Source: Rhodocyclaceae bacterium (GTDB lineage: Bacteria > Pseudomonadota > Gammaproteobacteria > Burkholderiales > Rhodocyclaceae). From it: 64,000 bases of DNA. Positions 29,273-37,597 of the stretch are shown here, piece after piece. The DNA is taken from positions 62,001-126,000 of the forward strand of contig JAVBXY010000008.1 of the NCBI GenBank assembly GCA_030824275.1, read 5' to 3'. The first letter of the stretch is position 1; the number at the start of each line of letters is the position of its first letter. Position numbers and translations under genes: made by a program. A model generated the notes under the pieces. It saw only the letters and a list, made by a program, of their open reading frames with translations, did no database searches and was not told where the DNA came from.

Positions 29273-31093
29273 TTACCTCAACGTCCACCAGACCGCGACG
29301 GTGAAGATGATCACCGCGATAACGGCATACAGCGCCCAGGGGCGCTCTTTTTCCGCGTAGGGGTCGGTCAGCGCGCGCTCGGCGCCGGCGGGAAGCTGGG
29401 CGAGTTGCGTCAGCGAGGTACCGAAGGGAATGTTGATGCGCGCCCTCGCATTCACCGCCCAGCCGTTGGCGTCGAGGATCGGGCCGAGATTGCGGCTGCG
29501 CAGCTTGAACCAGGCCAGGATCACGGCGGGACCGGAGATCAGCAGCAGCAGGCCGGCAAAGGCCAGCGGCAATTGCCACCATTTGAGGGCGAACAGGCCG
29601 GTGGCCACCGAGGCCAGGGCGCCGCCGATGGCGCCGAGGGCGAGACCGATGGCGGCGAAGATGCCGGCGAACTTGCCGACATCGAAGGCTTGTTGAGCGG
29701 GCGGCTTGGCGGGCGCATCTACCTTCTTCGCCGTATCGACGGCAGCCTCCGCGAGCTTGGTTTCGACGCCGGTGGCCTTGCTGGCAGCGAGCTTCTGCAA
29801 CTGTTCACCGACCATGCGCGCCAGTTTCTTGTAGGGCGACCAGAAGGCCTGGCGCAGGCTGATCGGATGATCGACGATCTTGGTGATGGTGGCGTTCCAG
29901 TCGCGGCCCTGGCGGTCGTAGAAGACGCCGTTGCGGCCGACCATCAACTGGTCCGAGTCACCGGATGTGAAGGCGGCGGCAATGGAGATTTTTTCGCCGT
30001 TGCGTGCGCAATCGCAATAGACCAGACAGATGCGCGAGAGCGCGGCCAGCGCCGCATGCTTGGCGTCGTCGGGGACGGCGACGACCAGCTCGGCCGAGCG
30101 GCCGTCCAGATACAGCGTGCCGATCTGGAAGATGGCCTTGCCCTGATGGGTATAGAAATCGCGGAAGGCGACGAAGTTATTGGCCAGCGGCAGCAAGTCG
30201 CGCACGTAGCGGGCGAGACGCTCGAGATCACGCACGGCTTCGGCCTCGGCGGGTAGGCCTTCGGGCTTGGCGGCCTGCCAGGCGGTGTAGGGCACTAGTT
30301 TGTCCTGCACTGCTTGCCAGTCGGCTTCCGACAGGGAGTCGATGGTGCCGAGCAGCGGCGTTAGGGCGTCGTCACGCAACGTCGTCATGCGCGCGGCCCA
30401 GGCGGGATTGAGGCCGGAAGTCAGCGGAATCGCCGTCCCGCCAGCGCCGACTTTTGCCAGCGGCAGCGCGGCAAGGGCCTCGGCATCGGTGGTCAGCGTG
30501 ACGGCGCCGAGCGCTTTCAGGACGTCGTCGGAGGCATTCATGGCCTCACTGGCGCGGCCATCGAAGGCGGCCAGGCGGCAGCGGACGAAGAAGTCATCCA
30601 CCTTTTCCTTGACGGCGGCGACGGCGGCACAGGCGGCTTCGGTAGCATCGCCCAGCGGGCGCACATCGGCGCCGGAGGCTTCCCAGGCGGCCAGGGCGCG
30701 GGCGCTGTAGTCGACTTCTGCGGCGCTGGCGACGTCGACGCTGACCAGCGTCTCGCCGTCCTTCAGCAAACCGCGCGCAACGGTTGCGACCGCCTCGTCG
30801 GCGATGGCACCTAAGGGCACGCCGGCGAGTTTTTGCTCCAGCACGCCGCTGTCGGACAGGCGCGCCGCCGCCCAGGCGATGGCGGCGAGCAGTTCCGGCG
30901 CGCGGATGTGGCCGTCATTATCGGTATCGAGCAGGGCCAGGCTGCGGGCGTCGAACTCGATGCCCTTGGTCGGGCAGGAGAGTGCGACCCACAGTTTCTG
31001 GTCGAGGTCCTTCAGGTTCAGCAGATCGGCGGCGGTGTCGATGCGCACCTGGTCGAAGCCGCCGGCACGGAAGAATTTCCAGGTGTGGCTCAT
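29273..31093 (-). CDS. Unrecognised membrane protein with an EF-hand
   Basis: A 606-residue protein I cannot assign to a named family. Residues 56-67 ([12 protein letters not shown]) form a canonical 12-position EF-hand calcium loop, with Asp at 1, 3 and 5, Gly at 6, Ile at 8 and Glu at 12. The long middle is soluble-looking. Near the C-terminus are three hydrophobic stretches (about residues 465-500, 510-530 and 590-604), so the C-terminus is membrane-anchored. It lies five bases before the asmA-like gene and overlaps the MBL gene by four, which suggests co-expression. A dispersed-motif copy encodes KVGAGGTA near residue 213, and a 14-bp repeat encodes GTSLT. Confidence 0.7.
   Translation of the reverse strand: MSHTWKFFRAGGFDQVRIDTAADLLNLKDLDQKLWVALSCPTKGIEFDARSLALLDTDNDGHIRAPELLAAIAWAAARLSDSGVLEQKLAGVPLGAIADEAVATVARGLLKDGETLVSVDVASAAEVDYSARALAAWEASGADVRPLGDATEAACAAVAAVKEKVDDFFVRCRLAAFDGRASEAMNASDDVLKALGAVTLTTDAEALAALPLAKVGAGGTAIPLTSGLNPAWAARMTTLRDDALTPLLGTIDSLSEADWQAVQDKLVPYTAWQAAKPEGLPAEAEAVRDLERLARYVRDLLPLANNFVAFRDFYTHQGKAIFQIGTLYLDGRSAELVVAVPDDAKHAALAALSRICLVYCDCARNGEKISIAAAFTSGDSDQLMVGRNGVFYDRQGRDWNATITKIVDHPISLRQAFWSPYKKLARMVGEQLQKLAASKATGVETKLAEAAVDTAKKVDAPAKPPAQQAFDVGKFAGIFAAIGLALGAIGGALASVATGLFALKWWQLPLAFAGLLLLISGPAVILAWFKLRSRNLGPILDANGWAVNARARINIPFGTSLTQLAQLPAGAERALTDPYAEKERPWALYAVIAVIIFTVAVWWTLR
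29409..29422 (+). repeat. 14-bp repeat GTCAGCGAGGTACC, copy 3
   Basis: Exact copy, antisense in the EF-hand gene, read as GTSLT. Confidence 0.6.
30432..30455 (+). repeat. Dispersed 24-bp motif, copy 10
   Basis: One mismatch. It is antisense in the EF-hand gene and read as KVGAGGTA. Confidence 0.9.
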
Positions 31094-31728
31094 GCGTGAT
31101 CTCCGACGAAGGGATTGTTGTTGCGCTCCTCGCCGAAGGTGGACATGGGGCCGTGACCGGGGATGAATTCGACGTCGTTGCCCAGCGGCCAGAGCTTGTT
31201 CTTGATCGAGTCGATCAGGGTCTGGTGGTTGCCGCGCGGGAAGTCGGTGCGGCCGATGCTGCCGGCGAAGAGTACGTCGCCGACGATGGCGAGTTTCGAG
31301 GGAGCGTGGAAGAAGCAGACATGGCCGGGGGTGTGGCCCGGCGTGAAAATGACTTGCAGAGTTTCATTGCCGACCGTCACCGTGTCGCCATCGTTGAGCC
31401 AGCGATCCGGCGTGAAGGGCTGGGCCGGGGCGAAGCCGAAGCGCTGGCTTTGAGCGGCCAGTTGGTCGAGCCAGAAGGCTTCCTCGCGCTGCGGGCCTTC
31501 GATGGGTACACCCAGGCGCATGGCCAACTCGCCAGCGCCACCGGCGTGATCGATGTGGCCGTGGGTCAGCAGCAGCTTTTCAATCGTCACGCCGAACTGG
31601 GCGGCGGCGGCCAGCAGTTGTTCGAGGTCACCACCCGGATCGACGAAGGCGCCCTTCATGGTTTCGGTGCACCAGAGCAGGGTGCAGTTCTGTTCGAAGG
31701 GGGTGACGGGAATGATGCGGTAGTCCAT
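31090..31728 (-). CDS. MBL-fold hydrolase (glyoxalase II-like, YcbL type)
   Basis: A 212-residue metallo-beta-lactamase-fold hydrolase. The metal motif [10 protein letters not shown], the downstream His in FTPGHTPGH and the Asp in [17 protein letters not shown] are intact. The protein is shorter than GloB and lacks its C-terminal substrate domain, like YcbL. Thioester or glyoxalase-II-like activity is the best guess. It overlaps the EF-hand gene by four bases. Confidence 0.87.
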   Translation of the reverse strand: MDYRIIPVTPFEQNCTLLWCTETMKGAFVDPGGDLEQLLAAAAQFGVTIEKLLLTHGHIDHAGGAGELAMRLGVPIEGPQREEAFWLDQLAAQSQRFGFAPAQPFTPDRWLNDGDTVTVGNETLQVIFTPGHTPGHVCFFHAPSKLAIVGDVLFAGSIGRTDFPRGNHQTLIDSIKNKLWPLGNDVEFIPGHGPMSTFGEERNNNPFVGDHA

Positions 31729-31752
31729 GGCGTGTCCTTGATCTCTGCGCGG

Positions 31753-33267
31753 TCAATTGTTGATGCCGCGCCGGTAGTGAATGGCTTCGGCAATGTGGGC
31801 GGTGGCGACCTGCTCGCTGGCGGCGAGATCGGCAATGCTGCGGGCGACGCGCAGGATGCGATGATAAGCCCGCGCCGAGAGCGAGAGTCGCTCCATGGCC
31901 TGCTTCAGCAGTTGCGCGCCGGCCTCGTCGGGGCGGGCATGGAGGTCGATTTCGTCTGGTGTCAGCCGGGCGTTGGTCTTGCCCTGGCGTGCGACTTGCC
32001 GCTGGCGGGCGGCGATCACGCGCTCGCGCACCACGGCGGAAGTTTCGCCGTCGCCGCGCGTGGAAAGTTCGCTTTCGCTGACGGCCGGCACGTCGAGCAT
32101 CAGGTCGATGCGATCAAGCAGCGGGCCGGAGAGTTTTCCCCGGTAGCGCGAAATCTGGTCGGGCGTGCAGCGGCATTTGCCGCTGGCATGGCTGAGCCAG
32201 CCGCAGGGGCAGGGGTTCATCGCCGCGACGAGCTGGAAGCGGGCGGGAAATTCGGCCCGCTTGGCGGCGCGGGCGATGTGGATGTGGCCGGTTTCCAGTG
32301 GCTCGCGCAGGGCTTCGAGGGCATTGCGCGGAAACTCGGGGAGTTCGTCGAGGAACAGCACGCCGCAATGGGCCAGCGAGATTTCGCCAGGGCGTGGCGG
32401 ATTGCCGCCGCCGACCAGGGCCGGCGCCGAGGACGTGTGGTGCGGCGAGCGCGTTTCCCGGACGCCGAAGCGTTCCAGTTTGAAGCTGCCGGCCAGCGAT
32501 TGCACGGCGGCGGCTTCCAGGGCTTCTTCATGGTTCAGCGGCGGCAACAGGCCGGGCAGGCGTTGCGCCAGCATGGATTTGCCGGCGCCCGGCGGGCCGC
32601 TCATCAGCAGGCTGTGACCGCCGGCGGCCGCCACTTCCAATGCGCGCTTGGCCTGGGCCTGGCCTTTGACTTCGGCGAGGTCGGGATAGTGCACAAAAGT
32701 CGGCGCTGGCGAGACGGCGAAAGGGGCGATGGTGTCGCGGCCGGCGAGATGAGCGCAGACCTGGAGCAGGCTCTGCGCCGGCAGGATGGCGATGTCGCCG
32801 ATCAGCGCGGCTTCGGGGGCGGAATCCAGCGGCAGGACGAAGGCCCGGCGGGCTTTGTCGTCTTTCCGACCGTCGCGGCGCATGGCGGCGCACATGGCCA
32901 GGGCGCCACGCACAGCCCGCAGCTCGCCGGAGAGCGCCAGTTCGCCAGCGAATTCATGGGCGTCGAGTTCCGGCGCCTTGAGCTGGCCGGAGGCGATCAG
33001 AATGCCCAGCGCAATCGGCAGGTCGAAGCGACCGGATTCCTTGGGCAGATCCGCTGGCGCGAGGTTTACCGTGATCCGACGCTGAGGAAATTCAAAACCA
33101 CAATTCTGGATCGCCGCCCGCACGCGGTCACGGGCTTCCTTGACTTCGGTATCGGGCAGGCCGACGAGAGTGAAGGAGGGCAGGCCGGCGGCGAGATGCA
33201 CTTCCACCGTGACTTCCGGTGCCGTCAGGCCGGCCAGCGCCCGTGAGCGGAGGACGGCAAGGGCCAT
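31753..33267 (-). CDS. comM: ComM/YifB family AAA+ helicase
   Basis: ComM promotes branch migration of incoming DNA during natural transformation. The 504-residue protein has an N-terminal Lon-protease-like fold (about 1-175) and a Mg-chelatase-type AAA+ domain with Walker A GPPGAGKS at 224-231 and Walker B LFLDELPEF. A Cys-containing segment (CPCGW ... CRCTPDQISRY) and the C-terminal Mg-chelatase domain follow. A perfect dispersed-motif copy encodes AVSPAPTF at about 184-191, in the linker between the two domains. ATG 33267 gives the family start MALAVLRSRALAG. It lies five bases after ubiK. Confidence 0.94.
   Translation of the reverse strand: MALAVLRSRALAGLTAPEVTVEVHLAAGLPSFTLVGLPDTEVKEARDRVRAAIQNCGFEFPQRRITVNLAPADLPKESGRFDLPIALGILIASGQLKAPELDAHEFAGELALSGELRAVRGALAMCAAMRRDGRKDDKARRAFVLPLDSAPEAALIGDIAILPAQSLLQVCAHLAGRDTIAPFAVSPAPTFVHYPDLAEVKGQAQAKRALEVAAAGGHSLLMSGPPGAGKSMLAQRLPGLLPPLNHEEALEAAAVQSLAGSFKLERFGVRETRSPHHTSSAPALVGGGNPPRPGEISLAHCGVLFLDELPEFPRNALEALREPLETGHIHIARAAKRAEFPARFQLVAAMNPCPCGWLSHASGKCRCTPDQISRYRGKLSGPLLDRIDLMLDVPAVSESELSTRGDGETSAVVRERVIAARQRQVARQGKTNARLTPDEIDLHARPDEAGAQLLKQAMERLSLSARAYHRILRVARSIADLAASEQVATAHIAEAIHYRRGINN
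32695..32718 (-). repeat. Dispersed 24-bp motif, copy 11 (perfect)
   Basis: Matches the consensus at all 24 positions. It lies in comM, in the coding orientation, and is read as AVSPAPTF. Confidence 0.95.
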
Positions 33268-33272
33268 GGGAC

Positions 33273-33509
33273 TTATTTGCCGCGCGCTTCCAGTTCGGCG
33301 ACGCGGGCCTCGAGCTGGGTGAGTTTTTCGCGGGTGCGGGCGAGGACTTCCCGTTGTACGTCGAACTCCTCGCGGGTGACGAGGTCGAGCTTGGCGAACA
33401 GGCTGGCCATTACGGCACGCAGATTCTTTTCGATGTCGCCGGCGGGAGTCGCCGCCAGCAGCGAGGCAGCGCGGGCGGAAAGTTCGTCGAGCAGCTTGGG
33501 ATTGAGCAT
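33273..33509 (-). CDS. ubiK: Ubiquinone biosynthesis accessory factor UbiK (BMFP domain)
   Basis: A 78-residue protein: a short N-terminal helix (NPKLLDELSARAASLL) followed by a coiled coil of heptads (residues about 45-76, EFDVQREVLARTREKLTQLE). This is the BMFP/YqiC family, whose E. coli member aids the soluble ubiquinone-synthesis complex. It is the first gene of the minus-strand series and divergent from the nitrogen-regulated porin gene. Confidence 0.85.
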   Translation of the reverse strand: MLNPKLLDELSARAASLLAATPAGDIEKNLRAVMASLFAKLDLVTREEFDVQREVLARTREKLTQLEARVAELEARGK

Positions 33510-33570
33510 GGCGGCATTTCCTTGAAGGGCCGAGGCAGTCTAGCACAGCGATCCGGGCCGAATTCCCATT

Positions 33571-33585
33571 GCACCAGCATGGTGC
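33571..33585. promoter_or_regulatory. NtrC-type enhancer site
   Basis: GCACC-AGCAT-GGTGC is an exact match to the NtrC pattern GCACC-N5-GGTGC. It lies about 100 bp upstream of the sigma-54 promoter elements, a normal enhancer distance. Confidence 0.75.
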
Positions 33586-33647
33586 GATTCGTCCCCGCGT
33601 GCTACCCGCTGTAGTGCAGGGCTAAAGCTTTGCATTGCCTGTAAATA

Positions 33648-33670
33648 TCCATATGTTTGAAATATATGGA
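33648..33670. repeat. Inverted repeat TCCATAT / ATATGGA
   Basis: Seven-base arms with a nine-base spacer lie just upstream of the sigma-54 -24 element. This may be a further regulator or IHF-like bending site. Confidence 0.4.
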
Positions 33671-33680
33671 CTTTTGTTGT

Positions 33681-33696
33681 TGGCACGGTCTCTGCA
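33681..33696 (+). promoter_or_regulatory. Sigma-54 promoter for porin-glnK-amtB
   Basis: TGGCACG (-24) is followed after four bases by CTGCA (-12), one base away from the usual TTGCA, with the GG and GC cores in correct spacing. It lies 41 bp before the porin ATG. Confidence 0.75.
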
Positions 33697-33736
33697 TTAA
33701 CCGTCCTGCAATCTTTACCCAAACAGGAGAACAACC

Positions 33737-34585
33737 ATGCGCAAGACCCTCATCGCCGCCGCAGTAGCTGGAGTCCTTTCCCTTCCGTCCGTCGTGATGG
33801 CCGCTGATGCCGCCCCGGCCTCGCCCCATACCTTCACGGGCAACGTTGGCCTTGTGTCCAACTACGTGTTCCGCGGTATCACCCAATCCGCTGCCAAGCC
33901 GGCGATTCAGGGTGGCTTCGACTATGCGCATTCGAGCGGCTTCTATGCTGGTACCTGGGCCTCGAACGTGAGCTGGGTGGCCGACAACAACTGGTCCGCC
34001 ACCAGTGCTGCCTCCAACAGCCTTGAGCTCGACCTGTACGGCGGCTACAAGGGCACGATCAGTGGCGATCTGGGCTTCGATGTCGGCCTCATCAGCTACG
34101 TCTACCCGGGCAGCAACACCAGCGTTGGCGGCACTTTCATCAAGCCCGACAGCACGGAAGTGTATGGCGCCCTGACCTACAAGTGGCTGACCGTCAAGTA
34201 CTCCCAGTCCACCACTTCCCTGTTCGGCTGGAACAAGTTTGGCGGCACGGTGAATGACAAGACCAATGGCAGCGGCTACCTGGAATTCAATGGTGCCTTT
34301 GATCTGGGCAATGGCTGGGGCGTTACCGGTCATGCCGGTCACCAGACGATCAAGGGCAACGGCCCGGCGTCTTACACCGATTACAAGATCGGCGTGACCA
34401 AGGATGTCGGTTTTGGTGTCGTCGGCCTTGCTGCCACCAGCTCGAATGCCAATGACAGCTGCACGGCCAATGCCGGCACGACCGCCAACGACGTCTATTG
34501 CTGGGGTGCCGTCGCCGGTTCCGGCAAGACCGCCTACAGCGCTGGCAAGTCCGCCGCCGTGCTCAGCTTCAACAAGTCGTTCTAA
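33737..34585 (+). CDS. TorF-family (Gcw_chp) putative outer-membrane porin
   Basis: A 282-residue exported protein. A signal peptide (residues 1-23, ending VVMAAD) is followed by TGNVGLVSNYVFRGITQSAAKPAIQGGFDY, the hallmark start of the Gcw_chp/TorF family. Alternating aromatic strands and a C-terminal AVLSFNKSF, ending in Phe, suggest a beta barrel. The sigma-54 promoter and NtrC site upstream, and glnK-amtB downstream, suggest it is made under nitrogen limitation, perhaps to let ammonium or small nitrogen compounds through the outer membrane. That role is inference from position. Confidence 0.85.
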   Translation: MRKTLIAAAVAGVLSLPSVVMAADAAPASPHTFTGNVGLVSNYVFRGITQSAAKPAIQGGFDYAHSSGFYAGTWASNVSWVADNNWSATSAASNSLELDLYGGYKGTISGDLGFDVGLISYVYPGSNTSVGGTFIKPDSTEVYGALTYKWLTVKYSQSTTSLFGWNKFGGTVNDKTNGSGYLEFNGAFDLGNGWGVTGHAGHQTIKGNGPASYTDYKIGVTKDVGFGVVGLAATSSNANDSCTANAGTTANDVYCWGAVAGSGKTAYSAGKSAAVLSFNKSF

Positions 34586-34602
34586 GCAAACTTTGAAACA
34601 AA

Positions 34603-34637
34603 TCCCGCCGCCGACCCGGCCGGCGTCGGCGGGATTC
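34603..34637. terminator. Strong GC hairpin between porin gene and glnK
   Basis: ATCCCGCCG and CGGCGGGAT frame a GC-rich loop in the 89-bp gap. It has no T-run, so it is more likely an attenuator or mRNA-stabilising element than a full stop. Confidence 0.5.
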
Positions 34638-34662
34638 ACCCAAAAAACCTCCTCATTGCTAA

Positions 34663-35013
<351 letters not shown>

Positions 35014-35026
35014 GGGAGAGCCGAAA

Positions 35027-36535
35027 ATGAAAAAATACCTTTCGATCCTGCTCGCGGCCTGCGCCATCGGCCTGACGGGCGGCGCCTTCGCCGAGGACAA
35101 GCCGGCGGCTGCGCCTGCCGCTGCGGCTGCTCCCGCCGCTGAGGCTGCCAAGCCTGCTGAAGCTGCTGCCCCGGCTGCCGCTCCGGCCGCTGCCGCTGCG
35201 GCACCCGCTGCCGCCGCACCGGCACCGACGGTCAACAAGGGCGATACCGCCTGGATGTTGGTCGCCACCGCCATGGTCACGCTGATGACCATTCCCGGCC
35301 TGGCGCTGTTCTACGGTGGCCTGGTGCGCACCAAGAACATGTTGTCGGTGCTGATGCAGGTCTTCGTGATCTTCTCGTTGCTGGGCGTGCTGTGGGTGGT
35401 TTATGGCTACTCCGTCGCCTTCACCGAGGGCAACGCCTTCTTCGGCAGTCTCGACAAGCTCTTCCTCAAGGGCGTCACCGTCGATACGCTGGCGGCCACC
35501 TTCAGCAAGGGTGTGGCGATTCCCGAGTTCGTCTACGTGATTTTCCAGCTGACGTTTGCTGCGATCACCCCCGCCCTGATCATCGGCGCCTTCGCCGAGC
35601 GCATGAAGTTCTCCGCTGTGCTGCTGTTCATGGTGCTGTGGTTCACCTTCAGCTACCTGCCGATGGCCCACATGGTGTGGTACTGGGCGGGTCCGGACGG
35701 CTACACGAGTGCTGAAGCGGCTGAGAAGCTGGGTGCCACTGCTGGCTTCCTGTTCCAGAAGGGTGCTCTCGACTTCGCCGGCGGTACCGTGGTGCATATC
35801 AACGCCGCCATGGCCGGCATCGTTGGTGCCTTCATGGTTGGCAAGCGCATCGGCTACGGCAAGGAATCCATGGCCCCGCACAGCCTGACCATGACCATGA
35901 TCGGTGCCTCGATGCTGTGGTTCGGCTGGTTCGGCTTCAACGCCGGCTCCAACCTGGAAGCCAACGGCCTGACCGCCCTGGTGATGCTCAACACCATGAT
36001 CGCTGCCGGTGCTGCAACTGTCTCCTGGACCTTCGCCGAGTGGATGCTCAAGGGCAAGCCCTCGATGCTGGGCGCCGCTTCCGGTGCCGTTGCCGGTCTG
36101 GTGGCCATCACTCCGGCTTGCGGCTGGGTGGGCCCGGTGGGCGCGATCGTGATCGGCCTGCTGGCTGGCGTGATCTGTCTGTGGGCGGTGAATGGCCTGA
36201 AGAAGATGCTGGGCATGGACGACTCCCTGGACGTGTTTGGTGTCCATGGCGTGGGCGGCATTCTCGGCGCCATCCTGACCGGCGTGTTTGTCTCGCCGGA
36301 TCTGGGCGGTACGGGTGTGTATGACTACGTGGCCAACAAGGTCGGCGACTTCGACATGATGACGCAAGTCACCAGCCAGGTCTGGGGTGTTGCTGTTGCC
36401 GTGATCTGGTCGGGCGTGGTTTCCTTCATCTGCTACAAGCTGGTCGACATCTTCATCGGCCTGCGTGTGCCGGAAGAGGAAGAGCGCGAGGGCCTCGACG
36501 TTACGGCCCACGGCGAATCCGCTTACCACCATTGA
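35027..36535 (+). CDS. amtB: Ammonium transporter AmtB
   Basis: Conducts ammonia/ammonium across the inner membrane. The 502-residue precursor has a signal peptide (about 1-22), a periplasmic Ala/Pro-rich stretch (about 23-62, almost only Ala, Pro, Glu and Lys) and then eleven membrane helices starting at DTAWMLVATAMVTLM. The channel's twin histidines are visible in YLPMAHMVW and VFGVHGVGGILGA. The C-terminal tail (VPEEEEREGLDVTAHGESAYHH) is the GlnK-interacting part. The Ala-rich N-terminal insert is unusual. The start with GGGAG upstream gives the signal peptide. Expression is presumably from the sigma-54 promoter at 33681. Confidence 0.95.
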   Translation: MKKYLSILLAACAIGLTGGAFAEDKPAAAPAAAAAPAAEAAKPAEAAAPAAAPAAAAAAPAAAAPAPTVNKGDTAWMLVATAMVTLMTIPGLALFYGGLVRTKNMLSVLMQVFVIFSLLGVLWVVYGYSVAFTEGNAFFGSLDKLFLKGVTVDTLAATFSKGVAIPEFVYVIFQLTFAAITPALIIGAFAERMKFSAVLLFMVLWFTFSYLPMAHMVWYWAGPDGYTSAEAAEKLGATAGFLFQKGALDFAGGTVVHINAAMAGIVGAFMVGKRIGYGKESMAPHSLTMTMIGASMLWFGWFGFNAGSNLEANGLTALVMLNTMIAAGAATVSWTFAEWMLKGKPSMLGAASGAVAGLVAITPACGWVGPVGAIVIGLLAGVICLWAVNGLKKMLGMDDSLDVFGVHGVGGILGAILTGVFVSPDLGGTGVYDYVANKVGDFDMMTQVTSQVWGVAVAVIWSGVVSFICYKLVDIFIGLRVPEEEEREGLDVTAHGESAYHH

Positions 36536-36542
36536 TGTACCC

Positions 36543-36564
36543 GGCCCCCGCTGCGGCGGGGGCC
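36543..36564. terminator. GC hairpin after amtB
   Basis: GGCCCCCGC and GCGGGGGCC pair around a four-base loop, directly after the amtB stop codon. Confidence 0.6.
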
Positions 36565-36600
36565 ATGCTGTAGCAGTTTGTTTCCTCCTCACTGTGGTTC

Positions 36601-36634
36601 GGGCGTTCTCACCAAGAGAACGCCCTCTTTTTTT
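36601..36634 (+). terminator. Rho-independent terminator of porin-glnK-amtB
   Basis: GGGCGTTCTC and GAGAACGCCC form a perfect ten-pair stem with a five-base loop, followed by a T-run. Confidence 0.92.
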
Positions 36635-36642
36635 GTGCGAGC

Positions 36643-36670
36643 GGAATAAACTCAAGAGCCGATCCGTATA
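36643..36670 (+). promoter_or_regulatory. Candidate ECF-sigma promoter
   Basis: GGAATAA (36643-36649) and CGTATA (36665-36670) are 15 bp apart, the layout of ECF promoters, 37 bp before the lipoprotein ATG. It suggests autoregulation by the sigma factor encoded two genes on. Confidence 0.5.
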
Positions 36671-36706
36671 CCAGGTGCAAGGCCCCTAACCTGAACGGAG
36701 ACTCCC

Positions 36707-37093
36707 ATGAAAATCCGCAAGCTCGCCCTCAGCCTCACCATTGCCGCCCTCTTACCGCTGGCAGCATGTTCTGCTTACGACACCCGTCCTGCGGCACCTG
36801 CCCGCATGGCCGATGGCGTGCTCGTCGGCAGCAATGGCATGACGCTCTACACTTTCGACAAGGACATGGCCGGCAAGAGTGCCTGCAACGGCCCCTGTGC
36901 CACCAACTGGCCGCCGCTTTTCGCCATGGACGGCGACATGCCCTCCGGCGACTACAGCATCGTCGTCCGCGACGACGGCAAAAAGCAGTGGGCCCTCAAG
37001 GGCAAGCCGCTCTACTTCTGGGCCAAGGACCAGAAGCCGGGTGACAAGACCGGCGATGGCTTCAACAAGATCTGGCACGTCGTCACGCCCTGA
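36707..37093 (+). CDS. Small lipoprotein of the COG4315 (Lipoprotein_15) family
   Basis: A 128-residue lipoprotein. The signal peptide ends in the lipobox LPLAAC, lipidated at Cys21. Two family repeats follow: GSNGMTLYTFDKDMAGKSACNGPCATNWPPL and ALKGKPLYFWAKDQKPGDKTGDGFNKIWHVV. The protein is often encoded with an ECF sigma factor and its anti-sigma, as here. No biochemical function is established. It is probably the first gene and main target of the cassette, given the ECF-like promoter directly upstream. Confidence 0.88.
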   Translation: MKIRKLALSLTIAALLPLAACSAYDTRPAAPARMADGVLVGSNGMTLYTFDKDMAGKSACNGPCATNWPPLFAMDGDMPSGDYSIVVRDDGKKQWALKGKPLYFWAKDQKPGDKTGDGFNKIWHVVTP

Positions 37094-37099
37094 TCCTTC

Positions 37100-37597
37100 G
37101 TGAACGCGCGCGACGCCCTGCTCGCTGAAATCCCCCGCCTGCGCCGCTACGCGCGGGCATTGACGGGGCAGGCGGCGCGCGCCGACGATCTGGTGCAGGA
37201 CACGCTGGAGCGCGCCCTCGCCAAATGGCGCTTCTGGCAGCGCGAACGGAATCTGCGCCCCTGGCTGTTCGCCATCATGCACAACCTGCACGTGGATCAG
37301 TGCCGGATGGAGCGCATCGAGTACCGGCCCGATGACGAACTGCCGGAGGTAGTGCAGCGCGCCGAGCAGCAGGATGGCCTCGAACTGCGCGATCTGGACC
37401 GGGCTCTGGATCTACTGCCGCTGGAGCAGCGCGAAGTGTTGCTGCTGGTGGCGCTGGAAGAATTGTCCTATGCCGACGTGGCGATTGCCCTCGGCATTCC
37501 CCAGGGCACAGTGATGTCGCGCCTGGCCCGGGCGCGGACACGACTGCAACAGATTTTGAACGGGGAGCGAACGGCTTTGCTGAAGGTGGTGAAATGA
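37100..37597 (+). CDS. ECF-family RNA polymerase sigma factor
   Basis: A 165-residue sigma-70-family factor with only region 2 (RYARALTGQAARADDLVQDTLERALAKW ... RPWLFAIMHNLHVDQCR) and region 4 (DLLPLEQREVLLLVALEELSYADVAIALG ... GTVMSRLARAR). It starts with GTG seven bases after the lipoprotein stop codon. Its stop codon overlaps the anti-sigma ATG. The anti-sigma gene downstream shows the usual pairing for control by release. Confidence 0.92.
   Translation: MNARDALLAEIPRLRRYARALTGQAARADDLVQDTLERALAKWRFWQRERNLRPWLFAIMHNLHVDQCRMERIEYRPDDELPEVVQRAEQQDGLELRDLDRALDLLPLEQREVLLLVALEELSYADVAIALGIPQGTVMSRLARARTRLQQILNGERTALLKVVK

Noticed and set aside
30784..33246. 820-codon open frame on the plus strand
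   Set aside because: It runs antisense through the EF-hand, MBL and comM genes; composition artefact.
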